In this document: positions 12,771-24,763 of the stretch, in pieces
Numbering within the stretch: the first letter of the stretch is position 1
How the letters are laid out: every line of letters starts with the position of its first letter
From: Mactra quadrangularis
Taxonomy: Eukaryota > Mollusca > Bivalvia > Venerida > Mactridae
DNA length: 64,000 bases
Assembly (NCBI GenBank): GCA_025267735.1
Contig: CM046298.1
Span: 26,481,866 to 26,545,865 of the forward strand
Reading direction: 5' to 3'
Program-made: the position numbers and the translations under genes
Notes under the pieces: model-generated
The model's input: only the letters and a program-made list of their open reading frames with translations
Databases searched by the model: none
Told to the model about the DNA's origin: nothing

Positions 12771-13691
12771 TTGTAGCTATCTTCCAAACTATGTTCAATG
12801 TATAAAATCTGTTAGTTAAGATGGTAGTTTTCAATTATTTTCGTCTTTCTGATGTCACGTTGAATTAAAGAAATTACATTGTACCCTATATCTGTATCCT
12901 GTTTAACCTGTCAAATGTCTAGTATAAATGTACTACCTAAAGTATTCATTATTTTAATCAATGAAGTTAAACTAATTAATCTAAGTCCTAACAATTCATA
13001 TTCATAAACCTTATTAAATGCAACTATTAGTCTGTTAAAACTACAAAATGTACGTTCAGAATTTAATTATAATGTACCATAGGCCTACTTTCATTATCAT
13101 TGATCAACTTATGCATTTAATGTCTAATAATTTTAAATACTTAAAATATTCCTGACAACTATAAATGAACTGCATGTAATATGGTTAAAGTCCAAGACAT
13201 GAAAATTATTTAGAAACTTTGTTTAAGCCACATTTTTAACCCTGGTGGTGTAAAGAGTAAAAAATTACATTCTCATACAAAATCAAATTTCAATTTTATG
13301 TAAATTAAAGCATGTATTCCATTGGTTTTATTTATATAATTATTCATTGAATGGTAAATACAAGACAGTAATTCAACATTTAGCTAGATATTACAGTTAT
13401 TTATCCTATTTTTCTCTTAAACTATAGTATCATATCATAGAAGGTTTTATTAAAAAAGATGACTTATTTGATAATAAGGCTTAAGACAAGAAAAAACCTA
13501 AACCTGAGGTATAAAGGGCAGTAACTTAACATTACGCAAGGATAAGGTTCAGTTGATACATAAACTTGTTATACATTATAATTATAATATACATAAAAAA
13601 CAATAAAAATTCAGACATTATTTATAACATGCATTCTATTCCTGACTTAAAGCTGGTTAAAGCAGCTTTTTTATATATAAAGAACATGTAC

Positions 13692-13811
13692 CTAGAGGCA
13701 ACTGTGGTAAAGGGCAGCCTCACGTTCCCACATCCATAACTGGGATGCCACAGCTGGAAGCAGTTTTCTGTCATACCCTGGACCCAAAGATTTTCATAAC
13801 CTATTCACGGA
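13692..13811. other. GC-richer conserved block B, copy 2
   Basis: Second copy of the island at 10,441-10,560, essentially unchanged within the block. Same strand and frame ambiguity. Confidence 0.3.
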
Positions 13812-13984
13812 ATCTTTTATCTTTTTACATCTTACAACTTGGTATTTTCCTGATACTTGATATCTCCTCCAATGTAGTAAGTTCATAAGTAACCGATATA
13901 GAACAGGTGGGTCAGTGGTTCCAAATAAGTTAAACAATAAAGCATTCAGTGACCAAGTGTTTATTTAAATTGTAAAATATAAAG

Positions 13985-16900
13985 TATGTGTTACTAATAT
14001 AAAAAACCTAAAACCTTATATAAAAGTACACGTTGCTAATATAAGATAATACCCTAAAACCTGGAATAGGAGTTTATGTTGATAATATAAGAAAATACCC
14101 TAAAACCTTAGATAGAAGTACATGTTGCTAATAAAAGAAAATACCCTAAAACCTTTGATAGAAGTACATGTTGCTAATATAAGAAACTACATTAAAACCT
14201 TAAAAAGAAGTACATGTTGCTAATATAAGAAAATAACCTAAAACCTTAGATAGAAGTACATGTTGCTAATAAAAGAAAATACCCTAAAACCTTTGATAGA
14301 AGTACATGTTGCTAATATAAGAAACTACATTAAAACCTTAAAAAGAAGTACATGTTGCTAATATAAGAAAATACCCAAAAACCTTAAAATAGAAGTACAT
14401 GTTGCTAACATAAGAAAATACCCTAAAATCTTAAATAGAAGTACTTGTTACTAATATAAGAAAATACCCTAAAATCTTTAATAGAAGTACATGTTGCTAA
14501 CATAAGAAAATACCCTAAAATCTTAAATAGAAGTACATGTTGCTAACATAAGAAAATACCCTAAAATCTTTTATAGAAGTACATGTTGCTAATATAATAA
14601 AATACCCTAAAACCTGGAATAGAAGTGCATGTTGCTAATATAAGAAAATACCCTAAAACCTTAAATAGAAGTACATGTTGCTAATATAAGAAAATACCCT
14701 AAAATCTTAAATAGAAGTACATGTTGCTAATATAAGAAAATACCCTAAAATCTTAACTATAAGTACATGTTGCTAATATAAGAAAATACCCTAAAATCTT
14801 AAATAGAAGTACATGTTGCTAACATAAGAAAATACCCTAAAATCTTAACTACAAGTTCATGTTGCTAATATAAGAAAATACCCTAAAATCTTAAATAGAA
14901 GTACATGTTGCTAATATAAGAAAAAACCCTAAAACCTTAAATAGAAATACATGTTGCTAATATAAGAAAATACCCTAAAACCTGGAATAGAAGTGCATGT
15001 TGCTAATATAAGAAAATACCCTAAAACCTTAAATAGAAGTACATGTTGCTAATATAAGAAAATACCCTAAAATCTTAAATAGAAGTACATGTTGCTAATA
15101 TAAGAAAATACCCTAAAATCTTAACTACAAGTACATGTTGCTAATATAAGAAAATACCCTAAAATCTTAAATAGAAGTACATGTTGCTAACATAAGAAAA
15201 TACCCTAAAATCTTAACTACAAGTACATGTTGCTAATATAAGAAAATACCCTAAAATCTTAAATAGAAGTACATGTTGCTAACATAAGAAAATACCCTAA
15301 AATCTTAACTACAAGTACATGTTGCTAATATAAGAAAATACCCTAAAATCTTAACTAGAAGTACATGTTGCTAATTTTAGAAAATACCCTAAAATCTTAA
15401 ATAGAAGTACATGTTGCTAATATAAGAAAATAGCCTAAAACCTTAGATAGAAGTACATGTTGCTAATATAAGAAAATACACTAAAACCTTAGAAGTACAT
15501 GATGCTAATATAAGAAAATAACCTAAAACCTTAGATAGAAGTTCATGTTGCTAATATAAGAAAATACCCTAAAACCTTAGAAGTACAGTACATGTTGCTA
15601 ATATAAGAAAATACCCTAAAACCTTAGATAGAAGTACATGTTGCTAATATAAGAAAATGTCTTAAAACCTTAAATAGAAGTACAAGTTGCTAATATAAGA
15701 CAATACCCTAAAACCTTAGATAGAAGTACATGTTGCTTATATAAGAAAATACCCTAAAACCTTTGATTTAAGTACATGTTGCTAATATAAGAATATACCC
15801 TAAAACCTTAAATAGAAGTACATGTTGCTAATATAAGAAAATACCCTAAAACCTTTGATTTAAGTACATGTTGCTAATATAAGAATATACCATAAAACCT
15901 TAAATAGAAGTACATGTTGCTTTTATAAGAAAATACCCTAAAACCTTAAATAGAAGTACTTGTTGCTAATATAAGAAAATACCCTAAAATGTTAAATAGA
16001 AGTACATGTTGCTAATATAAGAAAATACCCTAAAATCTTAAATAGAAGTACATGTTGCTAATATAAGAAAATACCCTAAAACCTTAGATAGAAGTACATG
16101 CTGCTAATATAAGAAAATACCCTAAAATCTTAGATAGAAGTACATGTTGCTAATATAAGAATATACCCTAAAACCTTAAATAGAAGTACATGTTGCTTAT
16201 ATAAGAAAATACCCTAAAATCTTAAATAGAAGTACATGTTGCTAATATAAGAAAATACCCTAAAACCTGGAATAGAAGTGCATGTTGCTAATATAAGAAA
16301 ATACCTTAAGACCTTAAATAGAAGTACATGTTGCTAATATAAGAAAATACCCTAAAACCTTACATAAAAGTACATGTTGCTTATATAAGAAAATAACCGA
16401 AAACCTTACATAAAAGTACATGTTGCTTATATAAGAAAATAACCGAAAACCTTTGATAATAGTACATGTTGCTAATATAAGAAAATACCTAAAACCTTAA
16501 ATAGAAGTACATGTTGCTAATATAAGAAAATACCCTAAAATCTTAAATAGAAGTACATGTTGCTAATATAAGAAAATACCCTAAAACCTTAGATAGAAGT
16601 ACATGTTGCTAATATAAGAAAATACCCTAAAACCTGGAATAGAAGTGCATGTTGCTAATATAAGAAAATACCCTAAAATCTTAAATAGAAGTACATGTTG
16701 CTAATATAAGAAAATACCCTAAAACCTTACATAAAAGTACATGTTGCTTATATAAGAAAATACCCTAAAATCTTAAATAGAAGTACATGTTGCTAATATA
16801 AGAAATACCCTAAAATCTTAAATAGAAGTACATGTTGCTAATATAAGAAAATACCCTAAAAGCTTAAATAGAAGTACATGTTGCTAATAAAAGAAAATAC

Positions 16901-17335
16901 CCTAAAACCTTAAATAGAAGTACATGTTGCTAATATAAGAAATACCCTAAAATCTTAAATAGAAGTACATGTTGCTAATATAAGAAAATACCCTAAAAGC
17001 TTAAATAGAAGTACATGTTGCTAATAAAAGAAAATACCCTAAAATCTTAAATAGAAGTACATGTTGCTAATATAAGAAAATAACCTAAAACCTTGGATAA
17101 AAGTACATGTTGCTAATATAAGAAAATACCATAAAACCTTAAATAGACGTACATGTTGCTAATATAAGAAAATATCTTAAAACCTTAGATAGAAGTACAT
17201 GTTGCTAATATAAGAAAATACCCTAAAACCTTAGATAGAAGTACATGTTGCTAATATTAGAAAACCCCTCAAACATTAAAAAGAAGTACACATCACTAAA
17301 ATTAGAAAAACCCTTAAACCTTAAATAAAAGCACT
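13985..17335. repeat. 46-bp satellite array, about 73 copies
   Basis: The unit is 46 bp (successive GCTAAT anchors at 15,002 and 15,048). Its parts are GCTAATATAAGAAAATACCC, then TAAAAYCTTAAATAGAAGTA, then CATGTT. Copies are well homogenised. Local higher-order repeats are visible: a 3-mer block around 14,100-14,235 recurs immediately after, and a block around 16,800-16,870 recurs near 16,925. The last copies from about 17,250 to 17,460 decay. No coding potential. Confidence 0.97.
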
Positions 17336-17589
17336 CATTGCATATATAACAAAACACAAAACACATAACAAAGGCATATTAAGTTGTTAATAAAAAAAAC
17401 TTGAAATCATAACAAAAGTGCATGTTGTTAATAAATGACAAAAAACCCAATAAAATTGTGAAGAGAAGTGTATTTTGTTTACATTACAATTAGAATACAT
17501 AAGAATAAATAAATGTAAAAGTCGAAAATAGAAAAAAAAATCTAACGCTTAAATAACAAATAAAAAAACATGTTATTTACAGAAAAGAA

Positions 17590-17900
17590 AAACATAAAAT
17601 AAAAAATAAATAAATAAATAAATAAATGAATGAATGAATGAATGAATGAATGAATGAATGAATGAATGAATGAATGAATGAATGAATGAATGAATGAATG
17701 AATGAATGAATGAATGAATGAATGAATGAATGAATGAATGAATGAATGAATGAATGAATGAATGAATGAATGAATGAATGAATGAATGAATGAATGAATG
17801 AATGAATGAATGAATGAATGAATGAATGAATGAATGAATGAATGAATGAATGAATGAATGAATGAATGAATGAATGAATGAATGAATGAATGAATGAATA
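17590..17900. repeat. (AATG)n tetranucleotide microsatellite
   Basis: An essentially pure GAAT/AATG run of about 68 units from 17,627 to 17,900, preceded by a short AAAT run. A 57-bp leader beginning near 17,566 (contains ACATGTTATTTACAGAAAAG) recurs at 17,904, just before a second AATG run (17,957-18,054), so leader plus microsatellite was duplicated as a unit. Confidence 0.97.
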
Positions 17901-18257
17901 AAAAAACATGTTATTTACAGAAAAGAAAAACATAAAATAAAAAATAAATAAATAAATGAATGAATGAATGAATGAATGAATGAATGAATGAATGAATGAA
18001 TGAATGAATGAATGAATGAATGAATGAATGAATGAATGAATGAATGAATGAATGAACGAATAGATGAATGGACGAATGAACGCTGAACGCATGAACTCTG
18101 AACACATGAACACATGAATGCAAAAACACATGAACGCATGAACGCAAAAACGCATGAACGAACAAACGAACGAACGAACAAACAAATGAAATAAATTCAT
18201 AATTAATGTCAAAGTTAAATAAAAAGCACAATATAAAACACAGTATGAAAATATAAA

Positions 18258-18288
<31 letters not shown>

Positions 18289-18870
18289 GAATGAATGAAC
18301 GAACGAATGAACGCATGAATGCAAAAACACATGAACGCATGAACACATAAAGGCATGAATGCAAAAACGCATGAACGCATGAACGAACGAACGAACAAAT
18401 AAATGAAATAAATAGTCATAAATAATGTCAAAGTTAAATAAGAAGCACAATATAAAACACAGTATGAAAATATAAATAAAAATAAATAAATAAATAAATG
18501 AATGAATGAATGAACGAATGAACGAATGAATGCATGAACGCATGAACGCATTAACGCATAAACGCATGAACGCATGAACCAACGAATGAATGAAATAAAT
18601 AAAGAGTCATAAATAATGTCAAAGTTAAATAAGAAGTACAGTATAAAACACAGTATGAAAATATAAATAAAAATAAATAAATAAATAAATAAATGAATGA
18701 ATGAATAAATGAATGAATGAACGAATGAACGAATGAACACATGAACGAATGAACGAACAAAGGAACGAACGAATGAACAAATAAATGAAATAAATAAAGA
18801 GTCATAAATAATGTCAAAGTTATAAGAAGCATAATAAAACTCAATATGAAAACATAAACAAAATAAAAAA
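17901..18870. repeat. Composite AATG/AACG array with ~190-220-bp higher-order repeat
   Basis: A second AATG run is followed by four ~190-220-bp modules. Each module contains ATAATGTCAAAGTTAAATAA (near 18,201, 18,420, 18,612 and 18,805), then an AAAT run, then AATG/AACG tetranucleotides with GCATGAACGCAAAAAC interruptions. The 387-codon minus-strand frame reading HSFIHSFI repeatedly is the translation of this microsatellite. Confidence 0.93.
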
Positions 18871-18877
18871 AACTCAC

Positions 18878-18967
18878 ATCAATATAGAGTCCATGTCTTC
18901 TTTCTTCATACCATACTCTGCCATCATTCCATGTGCTGTTCTTGTGTTGATACCAAATGATGCTTTC
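18878..18967 (-). CDS. Internal exon of an unidentified minus-strand gene
   Basis: This is the best splice-site-bounded exon in the window. On the minus strand a polypyrimidine acceptor (CTTTTTACAG) immediately precedes the exon, and a good donor GTGAGT follows it at 18,877. The exon is 90 nt with phase 2 at both ends, so skipping it would keep frame. It encodes roughly KASFGINTRTAHGMMAEYGM then KKEDMDSIL, an amphipathic-looking and rather hydrophilic segment unlike the low-complexity frames nearby. I do not recognise the protein. The first base of a split codon comes from the upstream exon, which I could not locate. A microsatellite begins only about 10 bp past the donor. Confidence 0.6.
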
Positions 18968-19099
18968 CTGTAAAAAGAAAAAAGAACAAAAAAAGAGTAC
19001 TTGGTAATGATTACATGTAAAATAATTAAATACAAAACATTTGAATACAATATATCACAAAACTCATACACAAAAATAATAAAAAAAGGAAAAAATGAT

Positions 19100-19540
19100 A
19101 AAAGAAAACCCTTAACCCCTTAGCCATGTACCCTGAGAGAAAACCCTTAACTCCTTAGCCATGGACCTCGAGAGAGACCATGATACCAACAAAGTTTGCT
19201 TCCCCCTTCAATACCTTAGGTTGAGATACTTGAACCCGCGTGCTAGGCCCTTCCAGTGGTGCTGATATCACATGGGCTGAGAACGTGCCAAAGCCTGACT
19301 GGAAAAATCCTGGAGGGTTTTTGGCATACATAATGTTCAAGTACCTTGCAGACTGGGTGACCCAAACAGTGCCAGCGAAATTCATAGGGGGTTGATAAGG
19401 AGAGGGTGGTCCGAGAGGCAGAAGGGAGCATGCATGAGAGGTGGATGTTCATGAGGGGGATGGGTTTAAAATGATGCTTCTCTGAGTTCTCTGAGAAAGG
19501 TGGTGGCATTTCCATGATTTCATACTACCAGAAATTGGTA
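19100..19540 (-). other. GC-richer segment with unassigned reading frames
   Basis: The segment contains a repeated CCCTTAACYCCTTAGCCATG motif at its left edge (19,110 and 19,147) and two overlapping minus-strand frames of 76 and 90 codons (19,155-19,385 and 19,243-19,515). The 76-codon frame includes GTVWVTQSARYLNIMYAKNP but has no recognisable domain. The surrounding non-AT-rich sequence could be a transposon fragment or an untranslated exon. I favour a repeat remnant. Confidence 0.3.
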
Positions 19541-19800
19541 ATGTTGTACAGTGTGTTGTAACAAAGAGTTAAATCCAAACCAACCATCAATAGACAGGGT
19601 GGGGGTAGTCAAGGGTTTCAGTCCCTGAATCTCAGTACATAAAACAACAGAATTTGTTGTTTAATGTACTAGGCCCATGAACTGAGATTGCCTAGACAAA
19701 GTGTACCTACTCAGTGTTGAAACATACTCAGTGTTGAAACATACTTAGTGTTGAAACACAGAGTTAAATCAGAATGTATTGATGTGAAATGTAGATTATA
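19541..19800. repeat. SINE-tail-like sequence, hairpin and 19-bp triplicate
   Basis: GTGTTGTAACAAAGAGTTAAA near 19,550 resembles the tail of the SINE at 57.1 kb. A stem AGTACATAAAACAACA / TTGTTGTTTAATGTACT (about 19,635-19,672) can fold with one mismatch. CAGTGTTGAAACATACT is tandemly repeated three times at about 19,710-19,760. Confidence 0.5.
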
Positions 19801-22600
19801 CACTAATATCATGCTCTATAAGAGCATTCCTTAGACCAAGCACTTTTGAGTCATAATTCCAAGTGTCACAAAATGAGACCAATTACATTAATCAAATGTT
19901 GAAAAAAATCTACCAGATCAAAAATGACATCATCAATTTTGATTCCCATGCTGTTGTTTCTAAAAAAAAAAACACCCAGAAAAAATTAAGTTAGATTTTA
20001 AAGTAAAATATGGGAAAATATACCGTATTAAATATTTAAGTACGTAATTAAGTTAAGCTAATTTTCCTTGATAAGTAAAGATCATATCTATTTTGTATAC
20101 TGTACTGAATAAGATTATTTCAACATCACATTTCACCATTTTATTGTGTTAATTACATCTGCCTAAAGTTTTATGGAAACCAGCTGATTCTACATTTTTC
20201 TATAAATATTTAGCTTTTTCTGAAGTAAGTCTGTAATAACTAACTGTTCATCGCAATCTTACTCTCATTTTTTTATATGAAAAAAGCCATAAAATGCATA
20301 AAAAACTTATTTAAAACATTTTTATATTTTTAGTACATCTTGAAACCAACTAGTCAATTAGTTTTCTAAGGTATATACTACATGTATAGTCCAAAAGTTC
20401 ACCTTGACAAACTTTTCAAGGTCATAATTATTATTATCAAATGTTCCCGAGATTTATCTCATTAAACTTGGTTTTTTTTACTCTAAATCCCTAAAAGAAA
20501 CACTTACAGAACAAAGATTATATTTTAAGACCTAGTATACAATTTTATAACCTTAATCGTTAAATTTGCATGTTACAGCCGTCTAAACCTCTTTAATGTA
20601 ATTTTATCAACACTCAAAGTTTAAAGTTTTAATGCGAGAACTATGAATATATCAATATTATAAAATATTAACCTATTAAATAAAAATCATGCAAGCGTAC
20701 ATGTATTAACTTAGCCGAAGTCATCTAAACTAAATTAAATTTCTATGATAGGCAGAAAGCAAATTTTAAGTTTCAATTATTTTACTGCTGAATAAACACC
20801 CCATTGCTCATGAAACAATCATGGAAGTTGTGTTGAACTAATATAGACATTTAAACTCTAGGCAGTCAGACATAGCATTCATTTGAAACCCTTTTCAAAC
20901 CCATATCTTGATAAAATAGGCTGCTTACTTATATAGAAATGTAAAAATCTAGCGATCAAATTATTCTATATACCGAAGTCTCAAGAAATGATCCTGACAA
21001 ATTCCAAATGTAAGTATGAAACCAAAGAATACTGATTTAAAGCAATTGTTTGAATATAATTTCTAGCTGTAAAATCATAATATATATACTTAATGAATTC
21101 TATAAGTTTCAGCAAAATAATCAGGCCAAATATTACATTATAATTATGCTGTAATTTATAGATCAACAAAGATCAGCTGAGAGATGGAAATGAATTGAAT
21201 ATGTTAATTAATTCATAGCAGTATTCGAGTATCTGGCTGTAAAGTTATTCACTATCATGTACTTGAAAGCACTTATTACTCAATAGTTCTCAGCAAAAAC
21301 AATCTGGTCAAATCTCATAAAGTCAATTAAGTTTTATTTAATAGAATCAGTTCAGAGATGGAAACGACACAATTTGGGAAGTAGCTGTTGTTTTAGCCTG
21401 TAACAGAAAATGCTGATGTAGAAAAACAAAGTACAGGCCTTTTTTTCCTTATATAACAGGGGCCGTTAACAGTTGCCTTCCCCTCTTGAAATTTCTTTGA
21501 AATCATGCAGTTTTCCCCAAATTTGGAGTTTACCTTGGATATTTTGTTCCCCTTTCTATGAAATAGCGATAAAATTTCCCCAAATGTTCTATATATAAAA
21601 AGGCCCAATGCCCCTTCCCCAAGTACTGAAAAAAAGCTCCGAAGTAAAGTAACCAGGTTCAAAAAATTATGTTCTTTGGAATAGCTGAATATTTTCTAGA
21701 TATCCGAAAAGTTTATTGAGACATTAAACTAATTACCTCATACTAGAATAATAATCATATCAATATAAAGTTACCATGTTATAGGAGTTAGGCTAGTTGC
21801 TACAAACTTGTATCAACCAAAATAATAAATATAAAGCCTCAGTTTATGTTACTGTCGATCATTTCAAAACCAGTGCAATCAGGAAAAATACTACATAATC
21901 AACTTAGATTTATCACAAAAGCTAGGTATTCTGTATCATAGTTTGAAAGACTCTCTCCTTCTTATAATTTAAACTAGTTTGTATTATAAGAAGGAGGGAA
22001 ACTATAAATGTCAAGCTCCTGTGGATTTATTAAATGTTCTAAGTATAAACAAAGCTACGATGAGGTATATCTAACATCTATAACGCAACCATATAAAATC
22101 TAAATTACAAGAGTCATTCATAGATGGCACAAGATAATTTTGTACTGATTTCGCAACAAATATAACTTAGAAAATAGAGTAACTCACATTTCATAGTCGT
22201 GAAAAAACACTGACTTAACGATGAAGAAATGAGATATTCTATGTACAGCTGACCAAAACTGTATAGAAAACATTGAACATATTTAAGTAAATCTATCGCA
22301 CAACATAGCATTACAATATTTAATGTGTCATAATAAAATGGACAAAAACCAAAAATTTCTTTTGAAATTCCTTCCTATTATTACTATATTACAGTATGGA
22401 TGCAATTAAGGGTATGTAAAAATCACCATTATCAAACCCATGTTCAAATGTACAAAAAATAAAAACAACAAAAATCCTAATTCAAATCTATTCAAATAAA
22501 TAAATTGTCGATAGTATAGTATCATCATTTAATCAAAACAATAAACAGTAGATACATCAAAGTCATCATTATCAAAGCCATACACATGACTGTTCATTTT
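19801..22600. other. AT-rich intron-like or intergenic DNA
   Basis: No supported gene. The minus-strand frame at 21,393-21,662 (89 codons) overlaps a C- and T-rich patch around 21,440-21,640 and shows no domain. A short perfect hairpin, CTCCTTCTTATAA / TTATAAGAAGGAG, lies near 21,955-22,000. Confidence 0.5.
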
Positions 22601-22619
22601 ATATAAACCTCTATCTACA

Positions 22620-22850
22620 ATACAAAACTTAGTAAACATTGTGCTTATGGTAAAGTTTAGCCACATGGAAATGCTTGTTATCATATACTTGACCATGGGA
22701 GGTGGTTCACCTAACCAGCTCTCTAAGAATAACCCTTAAAACCAGATCATACATGTGACTATGGTTAAGCTTAGTTACATGGGAATACTTGTAATCATAG
22801 ATATGACCATGGGGTGTGGTTCACCTAACTGACTCACATAGATTAACCTT
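22620..22850. repeat. Direct duplication of ~90 bp
   Basis: Two copies of a segment ending GTGGTTCACCTAAC (about 22,640-22,713 and 22,754-22,829) share interspersed matches such as TATGGTTAAGCTTAG / TATGGTAAAGTTTAG and GACCATGGG. Moderately diverged. No function apparent. Confidence 0.75.
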
Positions 22851-23180
22851 CAACAAGAGACCAACAGCTTCACCTAATAATAATCTTATACAAATTTCAT
22901 AGAAGGGTATGACCTGCAGTGACACATGAAAGCTTACAATTACTAAGAAACTTTTTAAATGATATATCTATCAATACATACACTTAAAAGTATAAAACAA
23001 CATAATTAAGTATTTGTTACAATGATAATACATTGTTAACATTTCAGTCAACTCTGATATACAAATATAATGTACAAAAGTACATATTTCTAGCAAATTT
23101 ACATAAATAATGAATAGGATTTCATTTGAATTTAACAATGAACATTATAAATGTAACTAACATCTAAACAATACTCAATA

Positions 23181-23560
23181 CAATGACATCTTCCGATCTA
23201 GCTATCCCCCCAGAGTTACCCGGGTCCTTCACTAGATTGCTCAGATTGTAGATCTTTCACCAGGTTATCTGGTATATTATTCTATAGTTTCAATTGTATA
23301 TTATCAATGATTCATCTTTCATTTGAATTTATAAATTAACATTATAACATCTTAACAATACAATGACATCTTCCGATCTAGCTATCCCCCCAGAGTTACC
23401 TGGGTCCTTCACTGGATTGCTCGGAATCTTCCGATCTAGCTATCCCCCCAGAGTTACCTGGGTCCTTCACTAGATTGCTCGGATAATAGATCTTTTACCA
23501 GGTTATCTGGTATATTATTCTGTAAATATAGTTTCAATTGTATAATATTATCAATGATCG
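23181..23560. repeat. Triplicated GC-richer block
   Basis: Three copies of CTTCCGATCTAGCTATCCCC followed by CCAGAGTTACC and GGGTCCTTCACTRGATTGCTC begin near 23,189, 23,369 and 23,428. Copies 1 and 3 are also followed by a shared AT-rich stretch (TTATCTGGTATATTATTCT). The first two are about 180 bp apart and the second and third about 59 bp apart. Confidence 0.85.
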
Positions 23561-24757
23561 ATCTTTTTTTTCTTCTTATACTTGCTTGGATCATTTGTAT
23601 TTTTATTTTTTATTTTTTTATTTATCTATACATTTTTTTTCTATTTTATATGATCTATTTTGGAGCATTATTATTAAGCATGATTAGTGTTTTTCACATG
23701 TATAATGTATAAATATATTTTAAAAACTATTTAGTTTCTAATTTCCCAAATATCATAAACCAAAAGATGGAAAAACTAAGCTGACAATAATACGAAAATT
23801 ATGTTGTTTGATACATTCAAATGTATGTATATGACTATCATTTATTTTGTTTCGGTATAAATCTTGAAGTATAAATCTTCAATCAGTCAAAGAAGGCATA
23901 ATCATCTGGGTTAAGTGGCATCAAAGTGCCATCAAAGTATTGAGGGGGGAGTGCACATTTAGTGCAATCAGAGTAAGGAATATGACAAATTTAGTACACT
24001 ATACCACCTACGAGTGTACTCAGTGAAGTGACCAAAAGAAATTATAGAAACCTTCGCCATTTATTTACACACAGTCAACTATTTTTGTATTGTAAATACA
24101 GGTTAAACAATATTGGAACTGGAGTGATGGCATTGATTGCATGACTTCTTAATTACATATTAATTAATAAATTACTTACAAAAATTACAACAAAAGTATG
24201 GGTCATACTATAGAGTGCTTACTGTATTTAAAGAATATGACTTTACTCTTTTATAAAAACATTGGATCAGTAGTAATTTATTAATCTGTTTTTACAGTAA
24301 ATCATGATTTTCATGGGTTTAGTCATAGAGGCACACTTTGTTTTTACTAACAAGTTATTCAATGTTTTCTTTACAATACTGGTCAGTCAGTACATAAATC
24401 TATTCTCTATTTTCTTCATTTTATACAGAGTATTCAATTTATCAAAAATCAAGTAAATTGTAAAGACAAAAAGAAAATAAGTTAAAAGTTTGATACAAAA
24501 GCTTTCCTACTTTAACATTTTTAATAATAATTTAGCCAGTGCTTTGATTTTTAAAATTTACAAAAAAGGAACACATTTAAGATCAAATGTAGGCATAAAA
24601 ACATGGGTCATGACATTTTCTACAACTATGCTTTCCTAAACCATATATATTTGACAAAAGAGGCACTATTGCCATTCAGTCAATTATGGCAAAATGAGTA
24701 TTATATGGATAAGGCTACAATGTATCAGGTTTATATGTTACTAGAGTAAATACAGTA
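23561..24757. other. AT-rich stretch without a supported gene
   Basis: Intron-like or intergenic sequence. I see no splice-bounded exon, SINE or clear inverted repeat. Confidence 0.5.
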
Positions 24758-24763
24758 TCATAC

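Larger units (their letters stand above)
11051..14040. repeat. 3.25-kb tandem duplication, unit 2
   Basis: Second copy of the 3.25-kb unit. From about 12,550 to 13,985 it differs from 9,300-10,740 at only a handful of positions. From about 11,830 to 12,550 differences from 8,580-9,300 are several times denser, and 11,100-11,580 is more diverged still. It carries candidate exon copies 3 and 4 and the second copy of block B. Confidence 0.9.

Noticed and set aside
13985..17335. CRISPR-like array
   Set aside because: The repeats are contiguous with no unique spacers, and the window is plainly eukaryotic.
17577..18740. 387-codon minus-strand frame of repeated HSFI residues
   Set aside because: Direct translation of the AATG microsatellite and its composite repeats. 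Every tetranucleotide array without stops gives such a frame, and no start context, splice site or composition change supports a gene.
21393..21662. 89-codon minus-strand frame as a gene
   Set aside because: Sits in a C/T-rich, repeat-like patch, lacks any domain and has no splice signals.
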